This document shows positions 1 through 7,688 of a DNA stretch of 64,000 bases, piece after piece (position 1 is the stretch's first letter; every line of letters begins with the position of its first letter). The stretch comes from Micromonospora rifamycinica. Its GTDB lineage: Bacteria > Actinomycetota > Actinomycetes > Mycobacteriales > Micromonosporaceae. The stretch covers positions 3,038,001-3,102,000 of the forward strand of contig NZ_LT607752.1 of the NCBI RefSeq assembly GCF_900090265.1. The letters run 5' to 3'. The notes under the pieces are model-generated. The model was given only the letters and a program-made list of their open reading frames with translations, was not told the origin of the DNA and did no database searches. A program made the translations under genes and the position numbers.

Positions 1-476
1 GCCGGATCCCCCGGCCGGGTGAACACCCCCGACCGCTGGCACTCCGCCTCCGACAACCACTCCCCCAACCACACATCAGCATGGGTGCGGGCGTAGCCGG
101 CGAGGCCGGTGAAGAAACCGTTCACCCCCAGGCGGTGCTCCAGGGTGCGGCTCGACGTCCAACGGCGCCGCTCCACCCGGGCATGATCACGCCGAGGCGG
201 ACGTTCATCACGACCAGCGGCGACGACCTCCGCGCCGAGCTGATCGATGACGTAGTGATACGGGTACGAGCCACCGTCAGCGCGCTGCGGACGGAACCGC
301 GCCACCAACCGCAACCGGTACAACGTCCGCAACCGCCGCTGACAAAAATCCAGAGACGAAAACAGGGCATGCGCGAGCTGGAACGACGTCAACACACCGT
401 GGTCGTAGAGCCAGCCCAACAGCACACGGTCACGGGCGGTCAGTTGGGACTGGACCCGAAGGACCGGATCATCCAC
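1..476 (-). CDS. Replication-relaxation family protein, 5' part (runs off left edge)
   Basis: This is the first 158 codons of a minus-strand gene whose 3' end lies left of the window. The start is the GTG at 474-476. An in-frame TGA lies two codons upstream, and an AGGGGAGG ribosome site sits 9 nt before the GTG, so the start is well fixed. The product begins VDDPVLRVQSQLTARDRVLL and continues with a winged-helix-like segment (LLGWLYDHGVLTSFQLAHAL, then QRRLRTLYRLRLVARFRP). That arrangement is typical of the replication-relaxation family found on actinobacterial plasmids and integrative conjugative elements, where it is linked to initiation of mobile DNA replication or transfer. The family call rests on recognition of this N-terminal pattern only. 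The rest of the mobile element would lie to the left. Confidence 0.72.
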   Translation of the reverse strand, partial: MDDPVLRVQSQLTARDRVLLGWLYDHGVLTSFQLAHALFSSLDFCQRRLRTLYRLRLVARFRPQRADGGSYPYHYVIDQLGAEVVAAGRDERPPRRDHARVERRRWTSSRTLEHRLGVNGFFTGLAGYARTHADVWLGEWLSEAECQRSGVFTRPGDP

Positions 477-1400
477 CGATCACCACCTCCCCTCTTGTAG
501 GGAATGCCAGCCCCAGGGGGAGAGACCCGGGACCATGCAGGGTCTGTCGCAGGACAAGCCAGCAGGGCTGACAGCCGACCTGACCAGCGGTGTGAGACAC
601 GACAGGGGGTCCGTTCCGGCGTCTGGTCGAAGACTGACCTCAACACCGACGCCAACCCGGGCCCCGCAACGGGCACTGAAACGGGATCTGTCACCGCCAC
701 CGGCACCGAGCCGAAGCGCACAGACACGGAATGAACCACGAACACAACAACTCCTTGATCGAGAACAATGAGAATGCGCGACGACATTCACGACGCCGCA
801 GGGATACACAGCCACAGCCAGTGCGACGGACTACGGAGAAGCGCACTGTGGAGTTGCCAACCAACACGCCGACCGGGCATCCCGGTCGACCCGGGCGGAT
901 GAGGACAGCAACGACCGACACGACCACCAGAAAGGCGGTCGCGGCAGCATGAACGGCGGCAGCAGCTACGAAAGCAGGACAGCACACCCCCACACCGGCA
1001 GGCGGCGCATCGCAGCGGGGGACATATGCCGCGGAGCCGTCGACATCACGGCTCGGTAGGGCGTCGACTCAACCCGCCGGAGAAAGAACCTTCATCGCGA
1101 ACCCCCTACCACTCAGAACCAACGACGATCCGCTAACCCCGAGCCTCGAACGACCCGCGACGCTCCTCTCTGGAACGTCGCCAGCCTGGCCGATTGGACC
1201 CGGCAGACAGACCGCCACGCGGTCACGTCCGTACCAGTACGCCTCCCCCGCAGCACCCTGTCAACCAGCGCCACCAGCAGCCGATCACGACGTCTCCGGA
1301 CCCAGCCGGACGCACCGACACCCGCCGACCCGCACTGGACCCCAGCGGCACAAATCCACGCCCGCAACAGGCAGAAAAATCTTGACCAACGCTCGCAAAC

Positions 1401-1417
1401 GTCTCACTAAATGAGAC
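1401..1417. promoter_or_regulatory. Perfect inverted repeat GTCTCA-CTAAA-TGAGAC
   Basis: The two arms are 6 bp each around a 5-nt spacer, in a locally A/T-richer stretch of otherwise non-coding DNA. The size and symmetry fit a dimeric repressor or activator operator. No flanking gene starts close by, so the regulated gene is unknown. Confidence 0.4.
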
Positions 1418-1782
1418 GATCTTCTGACCCGACGAACACTTGCGGGCCAGGAATCGAGCCCGGAGAGTGCCCGTTCGCATGACCGAGACGCAGACGACCT
1501 CCGCCTCTCACACCGCGCCCGACGCGGCTTCTGGTGCCCAGCTTGCCGGTGTGATCCTCAGAGACCAGGCCGACCTACGCCCCCCAACCACCAATCTCGG
1601 GGCCGCCTCGTACCACGCGCACGGCCTGCCGCCGCCCCAGTCCCACATCGAGCGGTCACGATTGGGCCGATCCCACCTCCTCATGCCCACCGGCCAGCAA
1701 GGTCGAAGACGGTCACCCAGCGCCACGGGGTAGTACTTCACCCTCACCGCGCCAAGCGGCTCGGCTCGGCTGAGGGCGCACG

Positions 1783-1811
1783 TTGATCTACCGAAGGGCA
1801 CACGGCACAAT
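1783..1811 (+). promoter_or_regulatory. Promoter for the HAD phosphatase (leaderless)
   Basis: TTGATC (1783-1788) and CACAAT (1806-1811) are separated by 17 bp. The -10 element ends 6 nt before the GTG at 1818, so transcription should begin at the start codon. No ribosome-binding site is present, which agrees with a leaderless message. Confidence 0.55.
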
Positions 1812-1817
1812 CGCCAG

Positions 1818-2474
1818 GTGATCACCAGCGTGTTCTTCGATGTGGGCGAGACCATCGTTGACGAGTCCCGCGAGTACGGCACCTGGGCAGACTGGCTCGG
1901 CGTACCACGCCACACCTTCTCCGCCGTCTTCGGCGCAGTCATCGCCCGCGGCCTCGACTACCGGGAAACCTTCCAGGTCTTCCGACCAGGATTCAACCTG
2001 ACCCAGGAACGGCAACGCCGCACCGCAGCAGGACAACCCGAATCATTCACCGAAGACGACCTCCACCCCGACGCCCGCCCCTGCCTGACCGCGCTACGCG
2101 CCGCAGGGCTCCACGTCGGCCTCGCCGGCAACCAGACAGCACGCGCAGAGACCATCCTGCGCGCCCTGAACCTCCCAGTGGACGTGATCGGCACCTCGGA
2201 CGGCTGGGGCGTAGAGAAACCCTCCCCCGCCTTCTTCGACCGCGTAGTCACCGAAGCCGGCTGCCCAGCCGACCAGGTGCTCTACGTCGGAGACCGCCTC
2301 GACAACGACATCCGACCAGCACAAGAAGCAGGTATCCCCACCGCACTCATCCGCCGAGGCCCCTGGGGACACATCCTCAACGACACAGCGATCAGCGACC
2401 GCTGCCTGTTCCACCTCAACTCACTCACCGAACTACCCAAACTCATCCGCAAACACAACAAGCCGACCACCTGA
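1818..2474 (+). CDS. HAD-family hydrolase (phosphatase-like)
   Basis: The 218-residue product has all the haloacid dehalogenase motifs. Motif I is FFDVGETIVD near residue 6, where the first Asp is the nucleophile and the usual second Asp of DxDxT is replaced by Glu (DVGET). Motif II is GNQT near residue 110, a Lys follows at GVEKPSPAFF, and motif IV is YVGDRLDNDI. The cap lies between motifs I and II, as in subclass IA. Such enzymes dephosphorylate small phosphorylated metabolites; the substrate cannot be read from the sequence. The start is a GTG with no ribosome site, 6 nt after a -10 box. It stands alone, 147 nt before an unrelated plus-strand gene. Confidence 0.85.
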   Translation: MITSVFFDVGETIVDESREYGTWADWLGVPRHTFSAVFGAVIARGLDYRETFQVFRPGFNLTQERQRRTAAGQPESFTEDDLHPDARPCLTALRAAGLHVGLAGNQTARAETILRALNLPVDVIGTSDGWGVEKPSPAFFDRVVTEAGCPADQVLYVGDRLDNDIRPAQEAGIPTALIRRGPWGHILNDTAISDRCLFHLNSLTELPKLIRKHNKPTT

Positions 2475-2570
2475 CCACTGCCCACGCACTCGAATGAAGC
2501 TGCACAGCACGCGGTACGCGGCATGAGAAGATGCTGCGGCTGAAGGCGACCGCGCGAGCCCCTGAGCACT

Positions 2571-2599
2571 TACAAAAGTCCGCCGTAACAGTTAGGTTG
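2571..2599 (+). promoter_or_regulatory. Promoter-like sequence before the CHAT-protein gene group
   Basis: TTACAA (2571-2576) and TAGGTT (2594-2599) are 17 bp apart. The predicted start of transcription is about 2606, some 15 nt before the GTG at 2621. Confidence 0.4.
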
Positions 2600-2620
2600 A
2601 GTCCATAGACGGCGGGCACC

Positions 2621-3124
2621 GTGAGCCAGTGCCAGTCTGCGTCTTCGTGGAGATGCTTCGTGATGCGCTACTGTTCAGACGTGGACGATACGCTCCTGTG
2701 GAACGGTGCCAACAAGTGCAACTCGATCCACGCAGAGCAGGGCCCAGACTTCCCCACAGTTCTGCAGGGCTGGCGTCTCCGTCGGGAGTGGGAAGCTCAC
2801 CTGCGGGTGTTCTGCGGTGAATGGCGATCTCTATCACCCGACGACCCGGACGATCCTTATCCCGCAACCATGAACGGTTGTGCCAACCAGCGCTTCCTGA
2901 TCAGGTGGCGCAGCATCGGTGGCGCGCCAGTCCGTTTTGGCTGCGGGACAGTCGCGGGCGACATCGGAACGATCGTCGAGAACGAGCTGTCAGCGCCAGC
3001 GGTATGCGGCTGGGCCGAACTTCACGGCTGCGGATGGCCGCTGTGGCAGTTCGTCGAGCAGAAGAACGGTGGCAACCTCGGCGACATTGCCGTGGCGGTG
3101 CAGTCTTGGATAGCTTCGGCCTGA
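2621..3124 (+). CDS. Hypothetical protein, first gene of the CHAT-protein group
   Basis: I do not recognise this 167-residue product. It is rich in Trp and Cys, has no signal peptide or membrane segment, and contains SIGGAPVRFGCGTVAGDIGTIV followed by a Trp-rich C-terminus (GWAELHGCGWPLWQFVEQ). Codon use is clearly less G/C-biased than in the core genes further right, which suggests transfer. The GTG at 2621 is the first start after the promoter-like sequence. The ATG at 2663 (MRYCSDVDDTLLW) is an equally possible start. It is followed after 43 nt by the membrane-protein gene and then by the CHAT gene, all on one strand. Confidence 0.55.
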   Translation: MSQCQSASSWRCFVMRYCSDVDDTLLWNGANKCNSIHAEQGPDFPTVLQGWRLRREWEAHLRVFCGEWRSLSPDDPDDPYPATMNGCANQRFLIRWRSIGGAPVRFGCGTVAGDIGTIVENELSAPAVCGWAELHGCGWPLWQFVEQKNGGNLGDIAVAVQSWIASA

Positions 3125-3155
3125 TCCGAGGGTGCAGCCGAGGGATCCTCTGCGG

Positions 3156-3161
3156 TAGTGT
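3156..3161 (+). promoter_or_regulatory. -10 box TAGTGT for the membrane-protein gene
   Basis: TAGTGT ends exactly 6 nt before the ATG at 3168, and no ribosome site is present. This is the leaderless spacing seen repeatedly in the window. No convincing -35 box is visible. Confidence 0.4.
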
Positions 3162-3167
3162 GCGCCC

Positions 3168-3818
3168 ATGCCGTTCGCCAAGCCAGTCGTTGGTGCCTCA
3201 GATGCGTGGATTACTCCTGGGCTGGTGGCGTCTGTCTGCGCGCTTTTCTTCACGATCGGTTCGTTTTGGTGGATCCAGGTTCGCCGTGGCCGGCTACGCA
3301 GCTATCCGCCGCAGGTCTACGCAGCCGCCTTTGGGCCACACAAGACAATGATAGTGCTGCCGCTGGTGATTCATAATCCGGCACCAGCACCACTGGCGGT
3401 GATTGGGCTTCGATTGCGGATCGATTTACCCGAGCCCAGGCACCGGGAAGTTGCTGAGCCAACGGCCGATTCCGTCGCTCTACCAAAGATCATGCCGTGG
3501 ATTGCTTGTCGGTCCCACGTCTACTCCGACTCACGGACATACAACGCGCCGTTCGCGGTGGATGGACGAGGGATGGTGGAGAAGTTCGTGGAGTTTCAGT
3601 GGGATTGTCCATCCACGACGCTAGCAGACGGTCCCTACGCCGTCACCGTCGAGGTTCGGTCGGCTCCGCGTCGATGGTGGCAGAAAGACAGATGGCACCG
3701 GCTGCTTCAATTCGACCTAAACACGCAACTCTCCGCTGAATCCCGAGCGTCGTTCCTAACTCGGACAAATGACCTAGAGTTCACGGGTCCGGCAACCCGC
3801 GTCTGGGAAGACCAGTAA
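3168..3818 (+). CDS. Hypothetical one-pass membrane protein
   Basis: The product has 216 residues. Residues about 16-37 (ITPGLVASVCALFFTIGSFW) form one membrane segment, followed by a basic patch (VRRGRLR) that should stay in the cytoplasm, so the remaining 170 residues are probably cytoplasmic. The soluble part contains strand-like stretches such as MIVLPLVIHNPAPAPLAVIG and GPYAVTVEVRS, suggesting a beta-sandwich. No family was recognised. It lies 43 nt after the unknown gene at 2621 and 44 nt before the CHAT gene. The membrane anchor next to a caspase-like protein makes a shared role plausible, but that is inference from position alone. Confidence 0.65.
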   Translation: MPFAKPVVGASDAWITPGLVASVCALFFTIGSFWWIQVRRGRLRSYPPQVYAAAFGPHKTMIVLPLVIHNPAPAPLAVIGLRLRIDLPEPRHREVAEPTADSVALPKIMPWIACRSHVYSDSRTYNAPFAVDGRGMVEKFVEFQWDCPSTTLADGPYAVTVEVRSAPRRWWQKDRWHRLLQFDLNTQLSAESRASFLTRTNDLEFTGPATRVWEDQ

Positions 3819-3862
3819 CGGCAGCGGCCAACATCATCATCAACCGCCCCGATAGGAGACTC

Positions 3863-4915
3863 GTGAGCATCCAGCAGGATCGGCGAGAGTTGGAGCGCAA
3901 GCAGAAGGCGCAGTCGGACAGCGCGCGCAGGGCCGCCGACCTGCGCACCAAAGAGGCGCGCAAGCGCGCCGACGCAGCCAAAGCCGATCAAGCAGCCAGC
4001 CGCACTAGCAGCCCTTCGCAAGCTCAAAGCAAAAGACGCGAAGCGGTCCGAGCCTTGGAGGCTGCCAACAAGTACGGCCGAGACGCATCCGCACTGGAGG
4101 CCAAAGCCGCTGGTTATGGCTCCGATGCGGCGAAGCTGCAAACCAAGATCGCGAACGCGGAAACAGCTGAACGTCAACGAGCCGCCCGTCAGCAGATCAT
4201 CGCCCAGCGGACAGCACAGGTCGAGCAACGCCAGCTCGCCCAGCAGGTTGCATCCTCGCAGGAGAGGATTGCTATGTCAGAGCGGGCGTGGCGTACACTC
4301 ACCGCGCCGAAAGCCGAAAAACTCCGTATCCTCATGTTGGGCGCGTCCTCCGCTGGAGACCTCCGCGTCACGCGCGAGCACACCAGAGTCCGACGAGCAA
4401 TCGAAGCTGCACTGCACCGTGATCAAGTCGAGATTGACGTACGACTTTCGGCTACTACGCAGGACTTACAGGACGGCATCGCCAAATTCCGCCCTCACGT
4501 CGTCCACTTCTCCGGGCACGGCGATGAGCAGCTGATCTCCTTCGAGGAAGATGTGGATGACTTCCACGCTGGCGTCGTGGTGACTGCGAGCGCCTTCGCC
4601 TCAGCGTGCCAAGCCACCGACTTTCCGCCGACCTTGATCGTTTTCAACGCCTGCAAGTCCTCCGGCACGGCCGACGCGCTCGTCGACCGCTTCGCACCCC
4701 TGGCGATCGGTATGACAGACAGCATCGATGACGGCGACGCCCTCAACTACGCCGCCGCCCTCTACTCTTCGGTTGCTAACGGGCAGTCAGTCAACTCCGC
4801 CCATCTTGCAGGCAAGGCCGCAATCGAGTTGTCAGGCGGGGAGCACGAATTGCCCTACCTCGCGACGGCTCAGGGCATCGACCCGACAACCGTTATTCTG
4901 GTAAAGCAGCCGTAG
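3863..4915 (+). CDS. CHAT-domain (caspase-like) protein with N-terminal coiled coil
   Basis: This 350-residue protein starts at a GTG with a GGAG site 6 nt upstream. Residues 1-140 are charged and Ala-rich coiled coil, including an ASRTSSPSQAQSKRRE segment. I recall similar segments at the N-terminus of actinobacterial TIR-domain proteins. Residues 153-345 form a CHAT peptidase domain: VVHFSGHGDE holds His219 and IVFNACKSS holds Cys264, the catalytic dyad expected for this caspase-like clan. Both residues are present, so the enzyme should be active. CHAT proteases in bacteria are often immune or cell-death effectors that cut a partner protein. No obvious substrate such as a gasdermin is recognisable among the neighbours, but the two preceding genes are candidate partners. 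Confidence 0.82.
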   Translation: MSIQQDRRELERKQKAQSDSARRAADLRTKEARKRADAAKADQAASRTSSPSQAQSKRREAVRALEAANKYGRDASALEAKAAGYGSDAAKLQTKIANAETAERQRAARQQIIAQRTAQVEQRQLAQQVASSQERIAMSERAWRTLTAPKAEKLRILMLGASSAGDLRVTREHTRVRRAIEAALHRDQVEIDVRLSATTQDLQDGIAKFRPHVVHFSGHGDEQLISFEEDVDDFHAGVVVTASAFASACQATDFPPTLIVFNACKSSGTADALVDRFAPLAIGMTDSIDDGDALNYAAALYSSVANGQSVNSAHLAGKAAIELSGGEHELPYLATAQGIDPTTVILVKQP

Positions 4916-5528
4916 ACTGAGTAAGCTGCCAACAAGATCGAGTGCACTCTCATCGGCATGAGAGCGTGCCTCAGTTGTCCATCTCCGGCGAGACAGGAGA
5001 TTCGCTCACCAGCAGAACCCACGGTTGTCGGCGGGTGCCGTCGGCGCTCGGCTACGGCGAGCGGCCCTGTCGGTGTGCCTACCTCACTCTCGCGCTGTTC
5101 TACCCGTGCTGGTCGGGGGTGTTGAGGATCAGCAGGAACCGGGCTTTGGTGTCAGTGTCGGCGAGTGCGAGCGTCTGGTCCAACACCGCCTGCGCGGCCA
5201 TCTTCGGTGGCGTGGGCGTGCGTCGGTGTTCCCAGCCGGAGACGGCCGCGTCGCTCGCTCCCAGCCGCTGAGCGAAGTCGTGGACGGTCATCCGTAGCGC
5301 CTCCCGCAATGCGCGGACCTCCCGCTCGGTCCACCGACCGACGACCACCGCCTCACACTGGCACCTTCTCGGCTCCGCCGGTGCGCTCGGCTGCACCTGA
5401 ACGGTGGGAGCGATGAGGCGGGCAGCGCGTTGCCGACGCTCACGGTCACGTGCCGACGCCCGCTGCTCGTGGAAGTCCCGCACCAACGCGGCGACCTGGT
5501 CGAAGGCGGCCAACCGGTAGTTGTCAAG

Positions 5529-6605
5529 TCAAACTGAGACGGTCTGTTCCTGTCGGGGCGGCTGGTTGATCCAGGCATGGTCGGGCAGTTTCGGTGCGCG
5601 TGGCCGGCGGTTGAATCGGTCCGGGTGGGCGGTGTGGGCTGCGTCGAGGGCGTGTTGGCGTTGCTCGCGGATCTGCTCGGCGGTGCCGTAGTGCACCGAG
5701 GCTGGGGTGTGCCAGCCGATCCCGGAGTGCCGGTGCTCGTGGTTGTAGGCGGTGAAGAATCCGTCGCAGAAAGCTCTCGCGTCAGCGAGGGACCCGAACC
5801 TCTCGGGGAAGTCCGGCACGTATTTCATGGTCTTGAACTGGGCTTCGGAGTACGGGTTGTCATTCGAGGTCCGAGGTCGGGAATGTGACCGTAGGACACC
5901 GAGGTCGACGAGCATCTCCGATACCGGCTTCGACACCATGGCGCCGCCACGGTCGGCGTGGATGGTGTGCGGTTCGATCCCGTTACGGCTGATCGCGTCG
6001 GCCAGGAAGTCGCGGGCGACGACCGCGTCCTCGACGGCCGCGACGAGCCAGCCGGCGACGTAACGCGAGTAGATGTCGATCACGACGTAACACCGGTACC
6101 AGACGCCTTTGACAGGTCCCTTCAACGCGGTGATGTCCCAGGACCACACCTGACCCGGCCCGGTCGCGACCAGTTCCGGACGCACCCGCGGCGGGTGGGT
6201 CGCCAGCCGGCGTCGTTCCCGGCTCTGCCCGGCGGCACGGGCGATGCGATACATCGTGGACATCGAGCAGTGGTAGCGGCCCGCGTCGAGTTCCCTGGCC
6301 CAGACCTGCGGGATCGCCAGGTCGGCGTAGGCCGGCGAGTTCAGCACAGCCAGCACCCGGTCGCGTTCGGCCATGCTGAGCGCCTGCGGCGGCGGGGTGC
6401 GGGGCAGCCACGGCCCGTGCCGCGGTCCGACCGGCTTGGCCCGCCGGTAGTAGGTCGCCCGCGAGGTCCCGGTCAACGCGCACGCCCGCAGCACCGAGAT
6501 GTCCGCGTCGCGTAACTCGCCGAACACGGCGGTCAGGATCTCCTCGGCTGGCTGTCGCTGTCCGCGCTCTCGGAGAGTTCTTCCAAGAGCGCGTGTGCTT
6601 TTCCC
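5529..6605 (-). CDS. IS3-family transposase OrfB (DDE integrase), read by -1 frameshift
   Basis: OrfB begins in the -1 frame relative to OrfA; the boundary given is the slip site. It has a helical N-terminal region with a typical TYYRR motif, then an rve-type DDE core. The catalytic residues are visible: Asp in VWSWDITALKG, Asp in TIHADRGGAMVS and Glu in NPYSEAQFKT. The C-terminal region (YNHEHRHSGIGWHTPASVHYG) is also typical of IS3. No independent start with a ribosome site was found, so an OrfAB fusion made by frameshifting is the likely transposase. The domain set is complete and undamaged. Confidence 0.88.
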   Translation of the reverse strand, partial: GKSTRALGRTLRERGQRQPAEEILTAVFGELRDADISVLRACALTGTSRATYYRRAKPVGPRHGPWLPRTPPPQALSMAERDRVLAVLNSPAYADLAIPQVWARELDAGRYHCSMSTMYRIARAAGQSRERRRLATHPPRVRPELVATGPGQVWSWDITALKGPVKGVWYRCYVVIDIYSRYVAGWLVAAVEDAVVARDFLADAISRNGIEPHTIHADRGGAMVSKPVSEMLVDLGVLRSHSRPRTSNDNPYSEAQFKTMKYVPDFPERFGSLADARAFCDGFFTAYNHEHRHSGIGWHTPASVHYGTAEQIREQRQHALDAAHTAHPDRFNRRPRAPKLPDHAWINQPPRQEQTVSV

Positions 6606-6979
6606 ATGATGTCCAACGCCATGCGGGTCTTCTTCAGATCCGCCTGCAGCTTCTCGTTCTGCCGGCGCAGCTTCTCCAACTCGATCTGTTCCGCGGACTT
6701 CTTCACCCGCGCCCCGACCGCCGCCGTGCCGGAATCCGTGACGGGAGTCCCTACCTGGCCGAGTTGCCCGGCGTCGCGAGCCCGTGTCCATTCGATGATG
6801 TGCGACGAGTACAGACCTTCCCGGCGCAGGATCGCGCCTTTCTCTCCGTTCGCGGCGTTCTCGTACTCGGCGACCATCGCGAGCTTGTACTCCGGGCTGA
6901 AGACCCGCCGTGATGGCTTTGGCGCCGGGTCGCCGCCGCCGGACGCCGGCTGCTTGCCAGATGAAGTAGACACGTACAC
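6533..6979 (-). CDS. IS3-family transposase OrfA
   Basis: The 148-residue product carries a helix-turn-helix (RRVFSPEYKLAMVAEYENA, then GLYSSHIIEWTRARDAG) for binding the element's ends. A leucine-zipper-like coiled coil follows (QIELEKLRRQNEKLQADLKK), as usual for IS3 OrfA. The GTG start at 6977-6979 has a GGAG site 6 nt upstream. Its 3' part overlaps orfB, which lies in the -1 frame. Translation either ends at 6533 or shifts at 6599-6605 into orfB. Confidence 0.88.
   Translation of the reverse strand: MYVSTSSGKQPASGGGDPAPKPSRRVFSPEYKLAMVAEYENAANGEKGAILRREGLYSSHIIEWTRARDAGQLGQVGTPVTDSGTAAVGARVKKSAEQIELEKLRRQNEKLQADLKKTRMALDIMGKAHALLEELSESADSDSQPRRS
6599..6605 (-). promoter_or_regulatory. 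-1 frameshift heptamer G GGA AAA
   Basis: In the OrfA frame the minus strand reads ATG GGA AAA GCA. The heptamer G GGA AAA fits the X XXY YYZ rule, and after a one-base slip the frame continues as GGG AAA AGC into orfB. IS3 elements commonly use this mechanism. Confidence 0.7.
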
Positions 6980-7352
6980 AAGGATCTCCGATCCCCGCCC
7001 TCAGCAGGTCAGCACCCCACTCACACGGGGTGTCTCACACCATCTTGACCAAGAGGGAACAGCACCCCGTTGGCACCGACCACCTCGTCGGCGTCGCACC
7101 AGAAACCCCGGATGCTCATGTCCCGACCGGTCTCAGCGTTGGCCAGCGTGCTGCGCGAGTAGCAGATCCGCTTGGCCAGTTGCGCCTGCGTCATCCCGGC
7201 AGCGGCACGCCATCCGGCCAACTGCCGGCCAAGATCCTTACGTTGCTCGGCCACCAGCCCCGAGGTGGTCCCGTCCACCGAGCCGAACCCTCTCGGCAGG
7301 ACCGGCGCAGACCCCACTCCCCCACCCCGTCGAGTCGACTGCACACCTACGG

Positions 7353-7688
7353 TCATCGACGCCCCCACCGGCCCACGAACCGACACCCGAGGGACCAACC
7401 AGTCACGGCAAGAGAACCAGCCGGCAGAAGTACAGAGTCGTCCGTTACGGCGGTGAACGGCCAGATGCGCGCACCGAGCTGCCCACCCAGAACAAAGGCC
7501 TGGGCGTCAGCACCGTCGGAACGCCCTACCGCGAACGCGGTCGTATCGACGTACGACCTCACCGGCAACGCCGCCGCCCCCGCGACTGGTAGCCCACGAC
7601 TGACATTCCACCGTTGCACTGCGACACCGACAGACCCGACGAGTGCGGTCGCAAGACGACCGACGGGCACTTCCGATCCGAAGATCAT
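7353..7688 (-). CDS. Possible 111-residue protein coupled to the pentapeptide gene (uncertain)
   Basis: The ATG at 7686-7688 overlaps the stop codon of the pentapeptide-repeat gene as ATGA, a common form of translational coupling. The product begins MIFGSEVPVGRLATALVGSV and contains hydrophobic stretches, but no motif was recognised and its codon use is only moderately biased. It may be a chance open frame. Confidence 0.25.
   Translation of the reverse strand: MIFGSEVPVGRLATALVGSVGVAVQRWNVSRGLPVAGAAALPVRSYVDTTAFAVGRSDGADAQAFVLGGQLGARIWPFTAVTDDSVLLPAGSLAVTGWSLGCRFVGRWGRR

Larger units (their letters stand above)
477..1817. other. 1.3-kb stretch without a convincing gene
   Basis: No reading frame here has both a credible start and a recognisable product. 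On the minus strand a frame at 440-744 has an AAGGAG site before a GTG, but its product is low-complexity and it overlaps the replication-relaxation start. Another at 691-993 has a hydrophobic N-terminus but no usable ribosome site. A plus-strand frame from the ATG at 1479 to 1733 gives an 84-residue product with no known motif. The only clear structural signal is the perfect inverted repeat at 1401-1417. Confidence 0.5.
5529..7049 (-). mobile_element. IS3-family insertion sequence, about 1.52 kb
   Basis: The element has two overlapping transposase frames with a frameshift signal. It is flanked by the direct repeat CAAG at 5525-5528 and 7050-7053, a likely 4-bp target duplication. Its ends are imperfect inverted repeats: the left end begins TCAAACTGAGAC, and the right end read inward begins GTCAAGATGGTGTGAGAC. 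The orfB stop codon lies in the last three bases at the left end. Both frames and the catalytic residues look intact, so it may still be active. It interrupts an XRE regulator gene. Confidence 0.85.
5100..7254 (-). pseudogene. XRE-family regulator split by an IS3-type element
   Basis: The N-terminal part (minus strand, 7254 down to 7050) has a helix-turn-helix: MTQAQLAKRICYSRSTLANA. The C-terminal part (5528 down to 5100) has a second one: REALRMTVHDFAQRLGASDA. Actinobacterial regulators with both regions in one chain are common. Removing 5529-7049 plus one copy of the 4-bp repeat CAAG joins the halves in frame as GVLFPL-DNYRLAAFDQ, with no stop. The gene was therefore intact before insertion and is now broken: the N-terminal part runs into the element and stops at 7021. 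The GTG at 7254 (VAEQRKDLGRQ) is my preferred start; the frame is open back to 7398. The promoter and target genes are unknown. Confidence 0.85.

Noticed and set aside
5523..5540. Element ends at 5523 and 7049 as symmetric 18-bp inverted repeats
   Set aside because: The pairing is only 12 of 18, and this choice gives no target duplication and breaks the reconstructed host frame. Ends at 5529 and 7049 give CAAG duplication and restore the frame.
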